Notes under the pieces: model-generated
What the model was told of the DNA's origin: nothing
The model's input: the letters and a program-made list of their open reading frames with translations, nothing else
Database searches by the model: none
Source of the DNA: Paramecium pentaurelia
Lineage: Eukaryota > Ciliophora > Oligohymenophorea > Peniculida > Parameciidae
Length of the DNA stretch: 64,000 nucleotides
Assembly (NCBI GenBank): GCA_905183005.1
Contig: CAJJDO010000041.1
Span: forward strand, 525,962 to 589,961
Direction: 5' to 3'
Shown: positions 39,527 to 50,057 of the stretch, piece by piece
Layout of the letters: the number at the start of each line of letters is the position of its first letter
Position numbering within the stretch: position 1 is the first letter of the stretch
Made by a program: the position numbers and the translations under genes

Positions 39527-39711
39527 TTAGATATGTTATAATATATATATTAATTTTTATTTAATTGTAAAAATTCTAAGATAATAGTGTAAAAGATGAA
39601 TAATTATATTTTGTTATTTGAAATCACTTTATATATTGGAAATGATTCAAAGAATTGTAAGTAATTAAAATATTACTATAAATTATAAAAGATTATAAGT
39701 AATATATTACA

Positions 39712-40503
39712 TCATTAAGGTTGCAATAAAAATTTGATTTCAAAACTGGGAAATTCGAATACTGTGTATCCTTTGATTACTTATTCAATTGTAATTTTAG
39801 GATCAATAAACAATGTTTATTTTTGATGACTGTTTACTTAATTTAATCTTTTCTTTTAATTTTTAAACTTATATTCATCTTGTTCTGTAAAATCAAGAAC
39901 TTCATACGATTACCAACATAATTATATCTTACCTTCTTCAAAAAAAGATTTTAATGAATCTTTTGAAGTATTTATTTTGTATTAATCTAATAATTTAGAA
40001 TCAAATAAATCTTGCTCTAGTATAGCATCCTGAAGTATTGTCTTCTATGATATGGGTTTTGTAACATAACTAACATTTAGATATTATAGTTCTAAACACC
40101 AATGAATTTATTTATCCTTTATAGAGTAAAATGATAAATTTTGTCTATGTTTTTTCATTATTTTTGGTGCTAAAATAACATCCACATTCATCTTTCTTGC
40201 ATAATGTTTTAATAATTTATATCTCATAGCATCTGGCAAAGCTGTGATTCCAACTAATTTTTTTTATATTATCTCTGTAGTTTTCATCACTTCATTAACA
40301 TAATTATAATCTCTTTAAACTAAAAGTTCTGTAATTTTATTAGGTTATTTAGTTGGATCTCTAATACCATTGCAATTATAAATTTATTTATGTTTTTTGC
40401 AACAATCTAAGGAACAAGTCTTAGTTTCACATTAAGGACATTTATATTTATCAGGTTTCCCACACATCTTACATAGTTCTGAAATCTCTCCATCTTCTAT
40501 CAT
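39712..40503 (-). CDS. ZNHIT6: BCD1/ZNHIT6-like box C/D snoRNP assembly factor with HIT zinc finger, 263 aa
   Basis: BCD1 is an assembly factor needed for box C/D snoRNAs in the nucleolus. The N-terminal HIT finger is complete: CKMCG, KYKCPQCETKTCSLDCCKKHK and C..NGIRDPTK, giving the eight Cys/His ligands in order. After it come the family's block RDYNYVNEV and the core ALPDAMRYKLLKHYARKMNV, LAPKIMKKHRQNLSFYS and KDKQIHWCLELQYLN, which matches the long beta-rich domain of BCD1. The frame is intronless, 264 codons. A small basic-protein gene lies 53 bp upstream in the same orientation. Confidence 0.85.
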
Positions 40504-40556
40504 TAATTAAAATAAATTATTAATTAAGTAATAATAAATCAAAAAAGATTGAGCTT

Positions 40557-40883
40557 TCAATAAGTCTCTTATCTATTAAATTTATTCCTTTTTAGTTCCC
40601 TTTTAAGCTAAATCAATTCTATTTTTTCTTGTTATTATAATAATTTATTGCCCTTGTGCCAATTAGGTCCTTTTTTATGTATTAAAATTCCCCTTAGATG
40701 TATTTCTTTTCCTGATAATACTTTTTGTAATTATTTTTATGCATTTCGTTTATTGAATAGTTTTCTCTTGTAGGCTCTTCCTTAGAGCTTTTTATGTTTA
40801 CATATCTAAACTATATTACACCTTTTAGTGAATTATCTAGTTCTTCCAGCTCTAACCAACCAAGCTGGTCCCATTTTACCCAT
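40557..40883 (-). CDS. Small very basic hypothetical protein, 108 aa
   Basis: An intronless frame of 109 codons, strongly Lys/Arg/Gln-rich: GPAWLVRAGRTRQFTKR at the start, KKLQGRAYKRKLFNKRNAQK in the middle and IQLKRELKRNKFNRQ at the end. The charge pattern fits a ribosomal, ribosome-biogenesis or other RNA-binding protein, and its place 53 bp upstream of the BCD1-like gene in the same orientation would suit that, but I cannot name the family. No membrane segment is present. Confidence 0.6.
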
Positions 40884-41280
40884 TTTCTTATAAATTTAAT
40901 AATAAATTCTTTAATAAAGAGTCTACAATTTAATAATGAATTAATGAGTGTTTCTGTCAGATATTTATAAGTAAATATAAAAATAGTACAAATATTTTTT
41001 TTATTTTTAAATCATTCTTAATTCAATAGATTTTTATAAAAACAATATTTAAATATAATAATTGATCACTTACTTGATTCTTTTTCTTAATTCAATTTAT
41101 CAAAATTGTTGTAATAATTATTTAAAATTTGTTCTGATATTTTAATTATATTATTAGAGTATATAAAATGAAATATATATATAAATATACTTAAATTATG
41201 TGGATATATTTATTTCTTTTATCTATTGTATTTTATGGATGTCTTAAAAGTAATTAAATTAATCTATATTTTATTATTAT
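40884..41280. other. Divergent intergenic region, no gene seen
   Basis: About 400 bp of AT-rich DNA between the basic-protein gene and the SNARE gene. A short frame starting MWIYLFLLSIVFYGCLKS near 41198 resembles a signal peptide but stops too soon to support. No repeat or RNA gene is visible. Confidence 0.4.
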
Positions 41281-41865
41281 ATGTTCAATGATTATGATGA
41301 TTAATTGTAATAAAATATTGATTAATTTCATTACCTATTAGTAGATACAGATTGTAAAGAGAGTGAAAAACAATAATATTTAAATTAGTGCAAATAATAA
41401 GCAGAAAAAATAAAAAAACTAATTTAGTAAAGAATAAAGTTAGGAAATGAAAATTAGACAATGAGATACATGAAATAATTTTCTCAATTAAATAAGAAAC
41501 TATAAGAAATGGAATATAATTATTAAGATGAAAATATTAGTTTAATAGTAGACAATAATCAAGATCGTCAATTAGAAGTTCAATTATTTGAAGAAAATGT
41601 GAATAATAGAAAATAGCGCCTATAAAGTATCCATAAAAATATGAGTAAAGTTAAAAGCATTTATGATAAAATATCTTAATTAGCCTATTAATAAGTTGAT
41701 TCAATATTTTAAGTTGAATAAGATTTTACATATGCTGAAGAGAAAACATAAAAAGCATCTCAAGAGTTAACAAGAACTTAACAATCTCAAAAATCAAATG
41801 TTGGTTACAGATTAGTGATAATCTGTATCTTAGTTTTTATAGTTATAATTTTATTCATAAAATGA
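41281..41865 (+). CDS. Tail-anchored SNARE (syntaxin-like), 194 aa
   Basis: SNAREs pair as helical bundles to fuse membranes. The protein has an N-terminal helical region, then a SNARE motif of about 60 residues just before the anchor (SIHKNMSKVKSIYDKISQLA followed by YQQVDSIFQVEQDFTYAEEK), and a single C-terminal membrane segment (LVIICILVFIVIILFIK) with almost nothing after it. Gln residues stand at the middle of the motif, so it is a Q-SNARE; the Q-D/V-DSI phrase is syntaxin-like, but the Qa, Qb or Qc class is not certain. No intron; 195 codons. The compartment cannot be told from sequence. Confidence 0.8.
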
Positions 41866-41935
41866 AGATATATACATATATTTGTAATTATAACAGTAAA
41901 TAATAATTTAATATAAATATTCAAAATTGAAAATA

Positions 41936-42825
41936 ATGAATGAAGAGAGAATGTAATTTGTTGAGTGGAAGAATGAAAAAGCTATGTTATTACAAAAAAT
42001 ACAAATTTAGGAAATGTATATATAGGAATCAAAAGAAAGAGAAGAAAACCTTAAAAAAATGAATGAAATCTTTATTAATACATTAAATTAACCATAAAAT
42101 GAGAATATAGTTTAAAAATTCTAAAAATCATTTGAATAGAATGAAATTGAAAAACAATAATAAATAATAAATACTTTGTAAATTGAGAATAGACTATTAG
42201 AAAATAAATTATAAGAAAAAGAAATTTAAATAAAAGCAATAATCAAAAATAATGAAAAAGAAGTTGAGAAATTATAAAATAAAATAATTGAATTAGAATA
42301 TATAGTAAATAACAAGGAAAATTACAATTCTCAAAATGAATTTTAATTAAATTCATAATATGAAGATGATAGAATATATATGAATCGAAAAAGAAATTAA
42401 AGTCCATCTCATCCTACAACAAGAATAAGAACAACATAATAATTATAATAATTAGCAAATAATAAATTTGAAGAATCACTTATAACTAAAGATTCTACAG
42501 AAATTAGTGGTTTTTTGAATAGGATAAATCCTAATTTAGAAAAATAAATAAAGGAAATATAAAATAAATTATATAATACAAAAAAAAAATTAACTACAAC
42601 TACAGAATAAGAAAGTTCATTCATTCGATAATCAATATAAAAAATAAAACATGTAATTATTATATATAAACTATATTTTAGAGATCTCGTAATCACTCTA
42701 TTTCTGTTAATGAAACTGGATTTTGTGATTAAAAATCAAATTGGGATGATTAAGTTGAATACAAGACAAATTAGACAAATCAAACTAATCAATCATTGAT
42801 GTACAATGGTTTTAGATTTTCTTGA
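41936..42825 (+). CDS. Coiled-coil protein, 286 aa
   Basis: One 29-nt intron near 42653 (GTAATTATTAT...TTTTAG) leaves exactly 287 codons. The first ~135 residues form a coiled coil full of Glu, Lys, Gln and Asn. The rest is Ser/Thr/Asn-rich with a basic spot (NRKRNQSPSHPTTRIRTT) that looks like a phosphorylated linker, and the tail is RSRNHSISVNETGFCDQKS. No known family. It lies 70 bp downstream of the SNARE gene in the same orientation and 30 bp from the convergent next gene. Confidence 0.7.
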
Positions 42826-42855
42826 TTAATTAATTATTATCATAATAAAATCAAT

Positions 42856-43437
42856 TCATTATTCAAAAAATTCGTTGTTTGTATTGTTACTAATCTATTC
42901 AGCATTTTATTCATTTGAAATTAGTTTGTTTTTATTGTCTTCTTATTAACTCTTTTTAATTTCTTAATATCCCTATATTATTTAAACATAACTATACCCT
43001 TTAACAGTTTCACAAGATTTCATTATCTAATTGCAATAAAGAGTAGGAATAGTACTTATCATTTAAGGAAATCTCTCTTCAGTTGATATTTGAGTTAATT
43101 CTGTTCTAGTTGTTTAATGTTTATTGATTTTTGGAAGATGATCTTCTTCATTATCTAAGTCTAAAAAGTGTTTAAGGAACTTTTCAGTTTATAAAGCATT
43201 CTTCTTATCAACTTTATTGAATTCATAACCATATCCAAGTAAATCAAAATTTCTATTTACTGCATCTTATAATTCATTTTATCTTGCTTTCATAGCTTAT
43301 TCTCTAATTATCAATCTATTACTCTATTTTGCTCCAAATCTTAAAGTTATTAATAAAATTTAATACTTAGGGTTATCAGACACTTTTTTGATAATTAAGA
43401 ACTTCTCTAATTACTTTATTTTTTAATCGTATTTCAT
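42856..43437 (-). CDS. Hypothetical protein, 193 aa
   Basis: An intronless frame of 194 codons. The N-terminal half is helical and includes KFLIIKKVSDNPKYQILLI and FDLLGYGYEFNKVDKKNAL, which looks like a folded domain; the C-terminal half is acidic, Gln/Asn/Thr-rich (LDLDNEEDHLPKINKHQTTR) and probably disordered. No signal peptide or membrane segment. Start 43437 was chosen because the sequence downstream of it reads well and no earlier in-frame ATG extends it. Function unknown. Confidence 0.7.
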
Positions 43438-43597
43438 AAATTTATTATGCTCTAGACAGAAACAAAATCATCACTATATGCTTCAAAATTAATCTAATAA
43501 ACAAACTATTCTGCCTTATCATCTTTGCCAAAAACTTATATCAGATAAGTTTAAGCTGAAGGTATTCTATATTTACAATGTATTAGGTGAAATATTC

Positions 43598-45103
43598 ATG
43601 GCAGCTCCTTAAAAATGTGCAAATATTTGGAAGGAGTTTAGAAGGAATGACTTCACATAAGTTTAAATACCTTATAAAACAGCTCTTTAAGTTTTTGATG
43701 CTTGTAAAGATGATATCTATTCTATGCTAAAAATTAATAGTGGAAAAGATTTTTTTGATTTATTTGATTAAGATAATGATGGGTAATACTATAGATAATC
43801 ATATAGATATTTAAATGAAGATGAATAAATTCTAGTATTTAGTATAATCAAAGAAAAAATGCAATAAGTTGCAAATTTATTATTATAAATCTAATAATAT
43901 GTCCCTTTCAAATAACTGATGAAATCAATTAGAAATTTAGAAGAAAACATTTGTGAATATTAAGATGTGTTAAGAAAAAAAATATATAAGTCTGAAATTG
44001 CTACATATAAAGAAATAGGTTTGGAAAAATTAGATGATTTTTATGAGAAGTATTACAATTAATTTTAAAACTTTGAATAATAAAAATAAATTAGAATGTA
44101 ATTACAAACAATAAATTTAGATAAACATAAATAATATAATAATAAGAAGAAATGAATTAATTAGAAGAAAAATTATCAAAAAATACAGAATTTCTTAAAG
44201 TTAAACCAAAAAGAAAATTAAAAGATTTGCAAACATAAGAAAAATTGGTTTCTTTAGATGAAAGAGTAGAAGAAGCAATGGATTTTAGAAGAGAATTAAA
44301 AAATATGGAAAAAAAAGAATAAGAAAGAGTTGCTTCAGAATAAAAAAAACGTATTGAACGCTAAAAAGATGAATTAGAAAGAAAACATTAAAAATAAACA
44401 GAATAACTCAAAGCTAAATTAATTGAATAAGAACATAAATTAATTATTTAACTAAAAAAAGAATATAATGTTTTATTGAAACAAATAGGATTACATAATA
44501 ATGAAATAGAAAGAATATAATCATCTGCTATGTAAAGTGCTATTCGAAAAGGAGAGAAAGAAGGAGAATTAAAAAGAATGAAAGAGAGGACAAGAATTTA
44601 AAATTTTATTATAGGTGATGCTAAGAGTACTTTAATAAGTCCTAGAACCTAATAATAAAATGCAACAACTTATGAAGACACTTCTAGTTCATCCTATAGA
44701 TAACCTTTAACATCATCTAAAAGTGAAAGAGCTATGCATGATATTAAAACTCTTATACATAAACAGAATTACACTTAATTTTATATTAAAAAGAAATATG
44801 GAGCTGTAATTATAGATACTCTTATATTAAGGATCTCCCTGTTAATTATTAGCCTGAACCTTATAAAGTATAAGGGGATAATCATGAAAGAATTGAAAAA
44901 ATTTTATCTGTAAAAAAGAAAAATCCTCATGATATTTTACCATCTTTAACTGAATTGTACGACATTGATATGAAATAATAAGTATTTATTATAAAATATA
45001 CTAGAATTTAGGGTATACATAAAAGTCAGAATAAGAATTAATTTAAGAAAGACTTAAAAAAAAATAGTATATATTAGAAAAATTAGAAGAATCCACTCAT
45101 TGA
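43598..45103 (+). CDS. EF-hand plus coiled-coil protein, 477 aa
   Basis: Three introns (23 nt at 44098-44120, then 26 and 23 nt) give exactly 478 codons. Near residue 55 a single EF-hand-like loop is visible (FDLFDQDNDGQYYRQSY: D-x-D-x-D-G). The middle ~250 residues are a long coiled coil with a basic Lys/Arg/Glu stretch (RELKNMEKKEQERVASEQKK). The C-terminal part is Ser/Thr-rich (ISPRTQQQNATTYEDTSSSS) followed by a short conserved-looking block (KKYGADLPVNYQPEPYKVQG) and a helical end. The pattern of one EF-hand with a rod suits a calcium-responsive cytoskeletal or ciliary protein, but no family name is justified. Without the first intron the frame would stop at a TGA that overlaps an ATG. 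Confidence 0.75.
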
Positions 45104-45630
45104 TTTATTATTATTAATTTCTAAATTTTTCTAGATCTAAATATTTATATTATTTTTTATATTAATAGAAATTTTATTTAATTGAATATTATTATTCAGT
45201 TTATAAAATATTTTGTAAAAATAAAAAATAACATAATAATTATTTTAAATCATATTACTTTAAATAATTATAGTTCTACCTCTTTTTTGAATAAAAATTA
45301 TCAATTAAAACTTCCAATATTCGTTAATTTGAATTTAATAATAATATTGATAAACTTCAATAGTATTAAATTTTTGTTATTACCATAAAAATATGGAGAG
45401 ATTTTTAGAATTCATACATTTATGCACATAATAATGGAGAATCTTATTTGATTTGAGATGATATATCATAATAAAAATGTAAATAGAAAATGTAAAATTT
45501 GTGATTATTAATTATAATTTAAATGAATAGAAGTTAATAATAATATTTGAACAAATAGCAGAATTATATTTAGCTGCATGATTAAAATAGTGATTAATTA
45601 TAGGAGAACTTAGAAAGACTTAGCAATTTG
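45104..45630. other. Intergenic, no gene seen
   Basis: About 530 bp of AT-rich DNA between two plus-strand genes. Open frames here (for example 45182-45388) are Ile/Asn/Phe/Leu-rich, as expected from AT-rich chance sequence. No RNA gene or repeat is visible. Confidence 0.45.
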
Positions 45631-46803
45631 ATGATTAAGAAACCATCTTAAGTTAAAAAAGTGTTTGTATAAATGCATGGATATTTGAGATCACCTTCTG
45701 CAAATCTCACTATGCAAACAAGGGATACTCCTGCCTCAAAACTTAAATCAATTGGATAAGTAGATTTCGAAAAGAGCAGTGATAAAATTGCTTAACAATT
45801 AAATACAAATTTGAGAAATTCTTCTCTGAATGTTACAAATCATTATTTAGAAAATTCAAATTTAAATTTTAATTAAACTCAAAAACCTAGAAATTATAAT
45901 AGCTGGATAGGATTAAGTGTGATAGAAAGAAATAAAATATTTATGGAAGAAAAAGAAAAAAAATTGAAAAAATTAAAAGAACAGAAAGAAGAAAATGAAA
46001 TTAGTTAATGTACTTTTGCTCCTGCCTTTTTTAATCCAATTAGAGTATAAAGAAACAAGTCATGTTAAGTTAACAAATCATATTAAGATATTCATTAATA
46101 AAAAAAACTTCATAATTCAAGATTATATTGAAAATATTTTATATTGTTTTTTATTAAATATATATACCATAAAAAAATGTAGAAAAACTCAGCTGCATGT
46201 TTTATGCAAAAGCCAGATAAATAGTTCTATTACAATTTATTAAGGTAAGAACAATTGATTCAAGCAAAGCCAGAAATTGATATTGTAAATCAAGCTGTCC
46301 AAATGTATAGGTAATATTTATGAAAAATTTATTAGAAAATGTGTTGAGTATTTCGATAGTCTATAAGACCCTATTAAATATTATTTCTTAGAGAAAATTT
46401 AAACTGCTTTAAGTGAAACTAAAACCTTGATGTTAATTATGAATACAAAAAATGATGTAGCTGAGTAATCAACAAGAAAACCTCCAAAAATTAGTTTCAC
46501 AGCTGAAAAAAAACTTACCAATGAGATTGATTAAACTTAAATTAAAAAAGCAAGAGTTTAATAAGTGAATTTAATGATTAAAATTAATAATGAAGCTGAA
46601 TAATAAAGTTTAGATGTAAATCAAACTATTTAATAAAGGTGTAAAATATGGTGAATAATTATGCTGACGAGAGAGAAAATTTAGAAAAAAAATTAAAGTA
46701 AGATTTAGATAGCCAATAAACTAATATTGATGCAAGATTAATGAAACGAAGAATGACGTAGAGAAATATGACTGTAAGCCATTCTATGTAATAATTAACT
46801 TGA
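45631..46803 (+). CDS. Hypothetical Ser/Asn-rich and helical protein, with an in-frame TGA
   Basis: Not recognised. Start 45631 opens KKPSQVKKVFVQMHGYLRSP, continues Ser/Asn-rich, then a charged helix and the phrase NEISQCTFAPAFFNPIRV, of a kind often seen in cytoskeletal proteins. Good coding resumes at NSAACFMQKPDKQFYYNLL and runs, through introns of 25 and 23 nt, to a basic end (RRMTQRNMTVSHSMQQLT). Between about 46050 and 46170 lies a very AT-rich stretch with an in-frame TGA at 46129-46131. Both sides are in the same frame, and no intron of normal size removes the TGA. Either a rare long intron, a retained germline insert or a real break explains it. Total length would be about 335-375 residues. 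Confidence 0.55.
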
Positions 46804-46841
46804 TTATCTCATTTCGAATTAAACATATGTACAAAAATTAA

Positions 46842-48558
46842 TCATTATTGCTGTTATTATTATTATTATTTTCTAGCTTCTCCTTATCTTAATTTCTCCA
46901 TTTATTTCTCTTTTCTCTTCATCTTTTTTGTCATTACCAATGGTTTTTAAGGCTCATTCTTAACTTCTTCTTTGATAGGACCATGATTAATTTTCTTCAA
47001 TTTTGCATAAAAGAATCCATCCATATTATGTACATGAGGATATATACGCTCTAAATTTAATATATATTTCTTTACTTGCTAAATTCATAGAAGGATGGAA
47101 TTTTTTATCATCAAATTTCAACAATCCTGGATTACCAACTTCCAAACCTGTATCAATCAATTTTACATGACGATTATTTAAAGCATATTATAATACAACT
47201 TCATTTTCATGTACACTAACTGAACAAGTTGAATAAACTATTATTCCACCTTTTTTACAACAATCAATAGCAGATAATATTAATTCTTTTTATAAATGAG
47301 AATGTTTTAAAATATCTCTCATTTACTTTTATGCTTTAATAGATGGATCTTTAGATATTATTCCTAAACCTGTGCAGGGAGCATCTAATAATACTCTATC
47401 AAAATTTTTCATAACTTTTGGAAATTTACGACCATCATAATTTGTGACTATACAATTTGTGACTCCCATTCTTTGTAAATTATAAAATAATGCTTTTTCT
47501 CTATCTTTGCTTGTATCATTAGCAAAAATAACTCCTGAATTTTTCATTAATTATGCAATATATGTAGTCTTACCTCCTGGAGCAGCTGCCATATCGAGAA
47601 TACGCTCATTCATTTATGGAGCTAAAGCTAAAACTGGAAGAAATGATGATGCACTTTAAAGCATATAATGACCAGATAAATATTCAGGTGTTGCTCCAAT
47701 TGGTACTTTAGATTCAAAAATAACAAGACCTACTTTAGTCCAATCTCCAACAGAGTCTAAATTTACACCTCTTTAGACTAAGGTTTAAGCTAATTCCTTT
47801 CTTCTTGTTCTTAAAGTGTTAACTCTAATAGTTATTGGTCTAGGAGCATCATTAGCATCTAAAAATGCTACTAATTCAGCTGGTTTGAACATTGATGAAA
47901 AGTGTGACATCAAATCTGAATTATATCCATAATATGTGCATAGATGCTTTTTTAATTCATTTAGCAATTCTTCTCTGCTGAATTTACCATATTCTTTTTA
48001 TTTAAGTATTTCTATAATCTTATTTATTCTATTCATAATAGCATTTAGATCTGTTTCAAATAATTAATCATTTTGCTACTCTTCCTCTTAATAAGATTCT
48101 TGATCATTTTATTCATTTTCTTACTCTTCCTCAACTTATTATTATTATATTTTTATTTTTTTTTGTTTTTTTGGTTCTTCCTTTTATTCAACTATTTCTT
48201 ATTCATCTTGATTTTCTTCTTCATCTTCTTCATCTCCATTTTATTCATCATCTTCTTAATCTTATTCACCATCTTAATCATCATCATTTTCTTGTTCTTC
48301 ATCAACATTATTCTCATCTTCTTGGTCTTATTATTCTTCAAATTGTTCATCCTCTTATTAACCTGAGTTTTATTCATTTTGTTCATCTTCAATATTAAGT
48401 TCTTCATCATCTGATTTAATCTATCTATATGAAAATAAATTTACATCGTTATCATCATCACTTTTTAGTTCTATTACATCTTTTTACATTAGTTATTTAG
48501 CATATTTTTGAGCTAATTGTAAAGTTTGTTTAGAAAATTAAGCTTTTTTATTGCTCAT
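46842..48558 (-). CDS. NOP2: NOP2/NSUN1-like nucleolar rRNA cytosine-C5 methyltransferase, 563 aa
   Basis: NOP2 makes the m5C mark on large-subunit rRNA and is needed for 60S assembly. The catalytic core is unmistakable: YYGYNSDLMSHF, ANDAPRPITIRVNTL, YMLQSASSFLPV, DMAAAPGGKTTYI (SAM binding), GVTNCIVTNYDGRKFPKV, LLDAPCTGLGIISKDP with the motif IV cysteine, and IVYSTCSVSVHENE with the catalytic motif VI cysteine. One 25-nt intron near 47070 joins the core to RIYPHVHNMDGFFYAKLKK, leaving exactly 564 codons. The N terminus has a ~120-residue Glu/Asp/Gln/Asn tract, typical for nucleolar proteins but here rich in TAA-coded Gln, and the C terminus ends in eight Gln. The BAR-like gene ends 30 bp upstream. 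Confidence 0.92.
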
Positions 48559-48588
48559 CACAAATTAATTATTTATTATTTATAATAA

Positions 48589-49290
48589 TCACTTTTTTTG
48601 TTTCTAGTTTCCTAACATTTTAGCAATGAATTCTTCGGTCTCTTTTTTTTCTGAAGTATAATGAATTTTTTAGGCAACTTTAGCATATTCTGTTAATCCA
48701 GTAGCACAAATGTCTAATAGTCCATTTAAAAAATGTTTAAACATAGACTTCATTTCTTAATTCTTATCATTAACATAAGTCTAATAATTTTATGATAATG
48801 TTGAAGATGCAAAATGTTTATCTCTTTTTGCTTCATCATGAGTCCTTTCAATTTTTTATAATTTTTCATCATTTTTAGATTTTGCTATTGCTCTCTTTTC
48901 ATTCCACTCATTTTCTAATGTATTTTTTAAAATATATTATTAAAGATTCTATCTAACCTATTTAATTTAATCCAAATGACCATTAAGACTAGGTATTATT
49001 CGTTTTTCTAATAATTTCAAGAAACCAAAATCAGATGGATCATCATCCTTTTTTAATTTTTAAATAACATTAAAGAATGCTTTACCAAGTTCCATATATA
49101 TCTCTTTAAGCTTGAAAATCTTTTCTCTTTCTTTTTACATTTGTTCTAATGTCTTACACAATTCATTGTATACATTATATCTTTTCCTTTCAACATCAAT
49201 AATAGCAGTAAAATGGCCTTTCAATTCTTTAATTGTTTATTCATCATAATCTAAATTGGCTTTGATAGTATCATGTTAAACTGAATTCAT
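48589..49290 (-). CDS. BAR-like helical protein, possibly CIBAR/FAM92 family, 233 aa
   Basis: An intronless frame of 234 codons encoding a three-helix, BAR-like protein with no other motif. The C-terminal half (KRDKHFASSTLSQNYQTYVN, then DKNQEMKSMFKHFLNGLLDI and EYAKVAQKI) resembles the end of the FAM92/CIBAR BAR domain, whose animal members work at the ciliary base. This match is by pattern only. It is divergent from the SAS-6-like gene, with 29 bp between the start codons, and sharing a promoter with a basal-body gene fits the CIBAR idea. Another BAR or sorting-nexin-like helical protein remains possible. Confidence 0.6.
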
Positions 49291-49319
49291 ATCAAATAAT
49301 TATAAATAAATTCAAATAA

Positions 49320-50002
49320 ATGTTAAAAAATACACCCTCAAAAGTAACTCTAAATTATCAAGAGACTTAAGAAGAAACAGATCCTGAAGGATATACTCTT
49401 ATTTATGAATAAGAAATAGTATGTTAGATCGTAGTAGATGATGGAGAATAATAACAAACACAAGAAACTCTGAATGTTAGAGTATTGATATTAGGAAGTG
49501 AACAAACACTTGAGAAAATGAAAATTGAATTAAGTTGCGAAAATGATCTATTCTTTCATTTTATTCACGAGTAGAGTTAATGAATAATAATTAGAGTAAA
49601 TGAAGAAACATTTCAACAGATTAAAGAAGGTTAACAATTAACAGCCTAATTTATTGATTATCCTGCTATCTGTGTAAAGTGTCTCGACAAAGCTCACAAA
49701 GACCCTAATAAGTACAGCGCTGTTTTAAGAATTACTTAAGAAGGGGATGCAGTTATTGAAATTATACAACACACCGAATACAAAAATGTCGAATTGATCC
49801 AATTCTAATTTGTCTCTTTGCCTGAAGAATCTATTCGCATGGCCATCACCAAAAAATATTAAAAAGTCAAATAAAAGCTTTAATAGATGGAAAACAAATT
49901 AAAGGATGTATAGATTTTATTTTGAATATCATTTAGATTAATGATGTTGTTAAAGTCAAAAATCCTTAACTGTTATTACAAATGCAAAGAATGAACAGAT
50001 GA
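49320..50002 (+). CDS. SAS6L: Short SAS-6-like protein (SAS6L type), 210 aa
   Basis: SAS-6 sets the ninefold symmetry of the centriole through its N-terminal head domain and a long coiled coil. Here the head is present: VLILGSEQTLEKMKIELS, NDLFFHFIHE, FQQIKEGQQLTAQFIDYPAI and the signature block IIQHTEYKNVELIQFQFVSL. The protein then stops about 45 residues later (KNPQLLLQMQRMNR) without a coiled-coil rod, which fits the SAS-6-like (SAS6L) subfamily known from other protists rather than true SAS-6. Introns of 21 nt (49576-49596, containing an in-frame TGA) and 29 nt (49908-49936) leave exactly 211 codons. Its start is 29 bp from the divergent BAR-like gene. Confidence 0.8.
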
Positions 50003-50057
50003 TATAAAATAAATAAAAACTATTCATTCGATATAATTTATAATAGTTTATATAAGA

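Noticed and set aside
42409..42696. Minus-strand hydrophobic frame
   Set aside because: It lies opposite the charged coiled-coil gene at 41936-42825; hydrophobicity is a mirror effect.
44146..44156. Two genes overlapping by ATGA, as in bacterial operons
   Set aside because: A standard 23-nt intron at 44098-44120 joins both parts in frame as one EF-hand/coiled-coil gene.
48073..48410. Plus-strand frames rich in Leu/Phe/Ile and a minus-strand Met/Lys/Asn-rich frame
   Set aside because: These are other frames of the acidic Gln/Asp/Glu tract of NOP2, whose true frame connects to the catalytic core.
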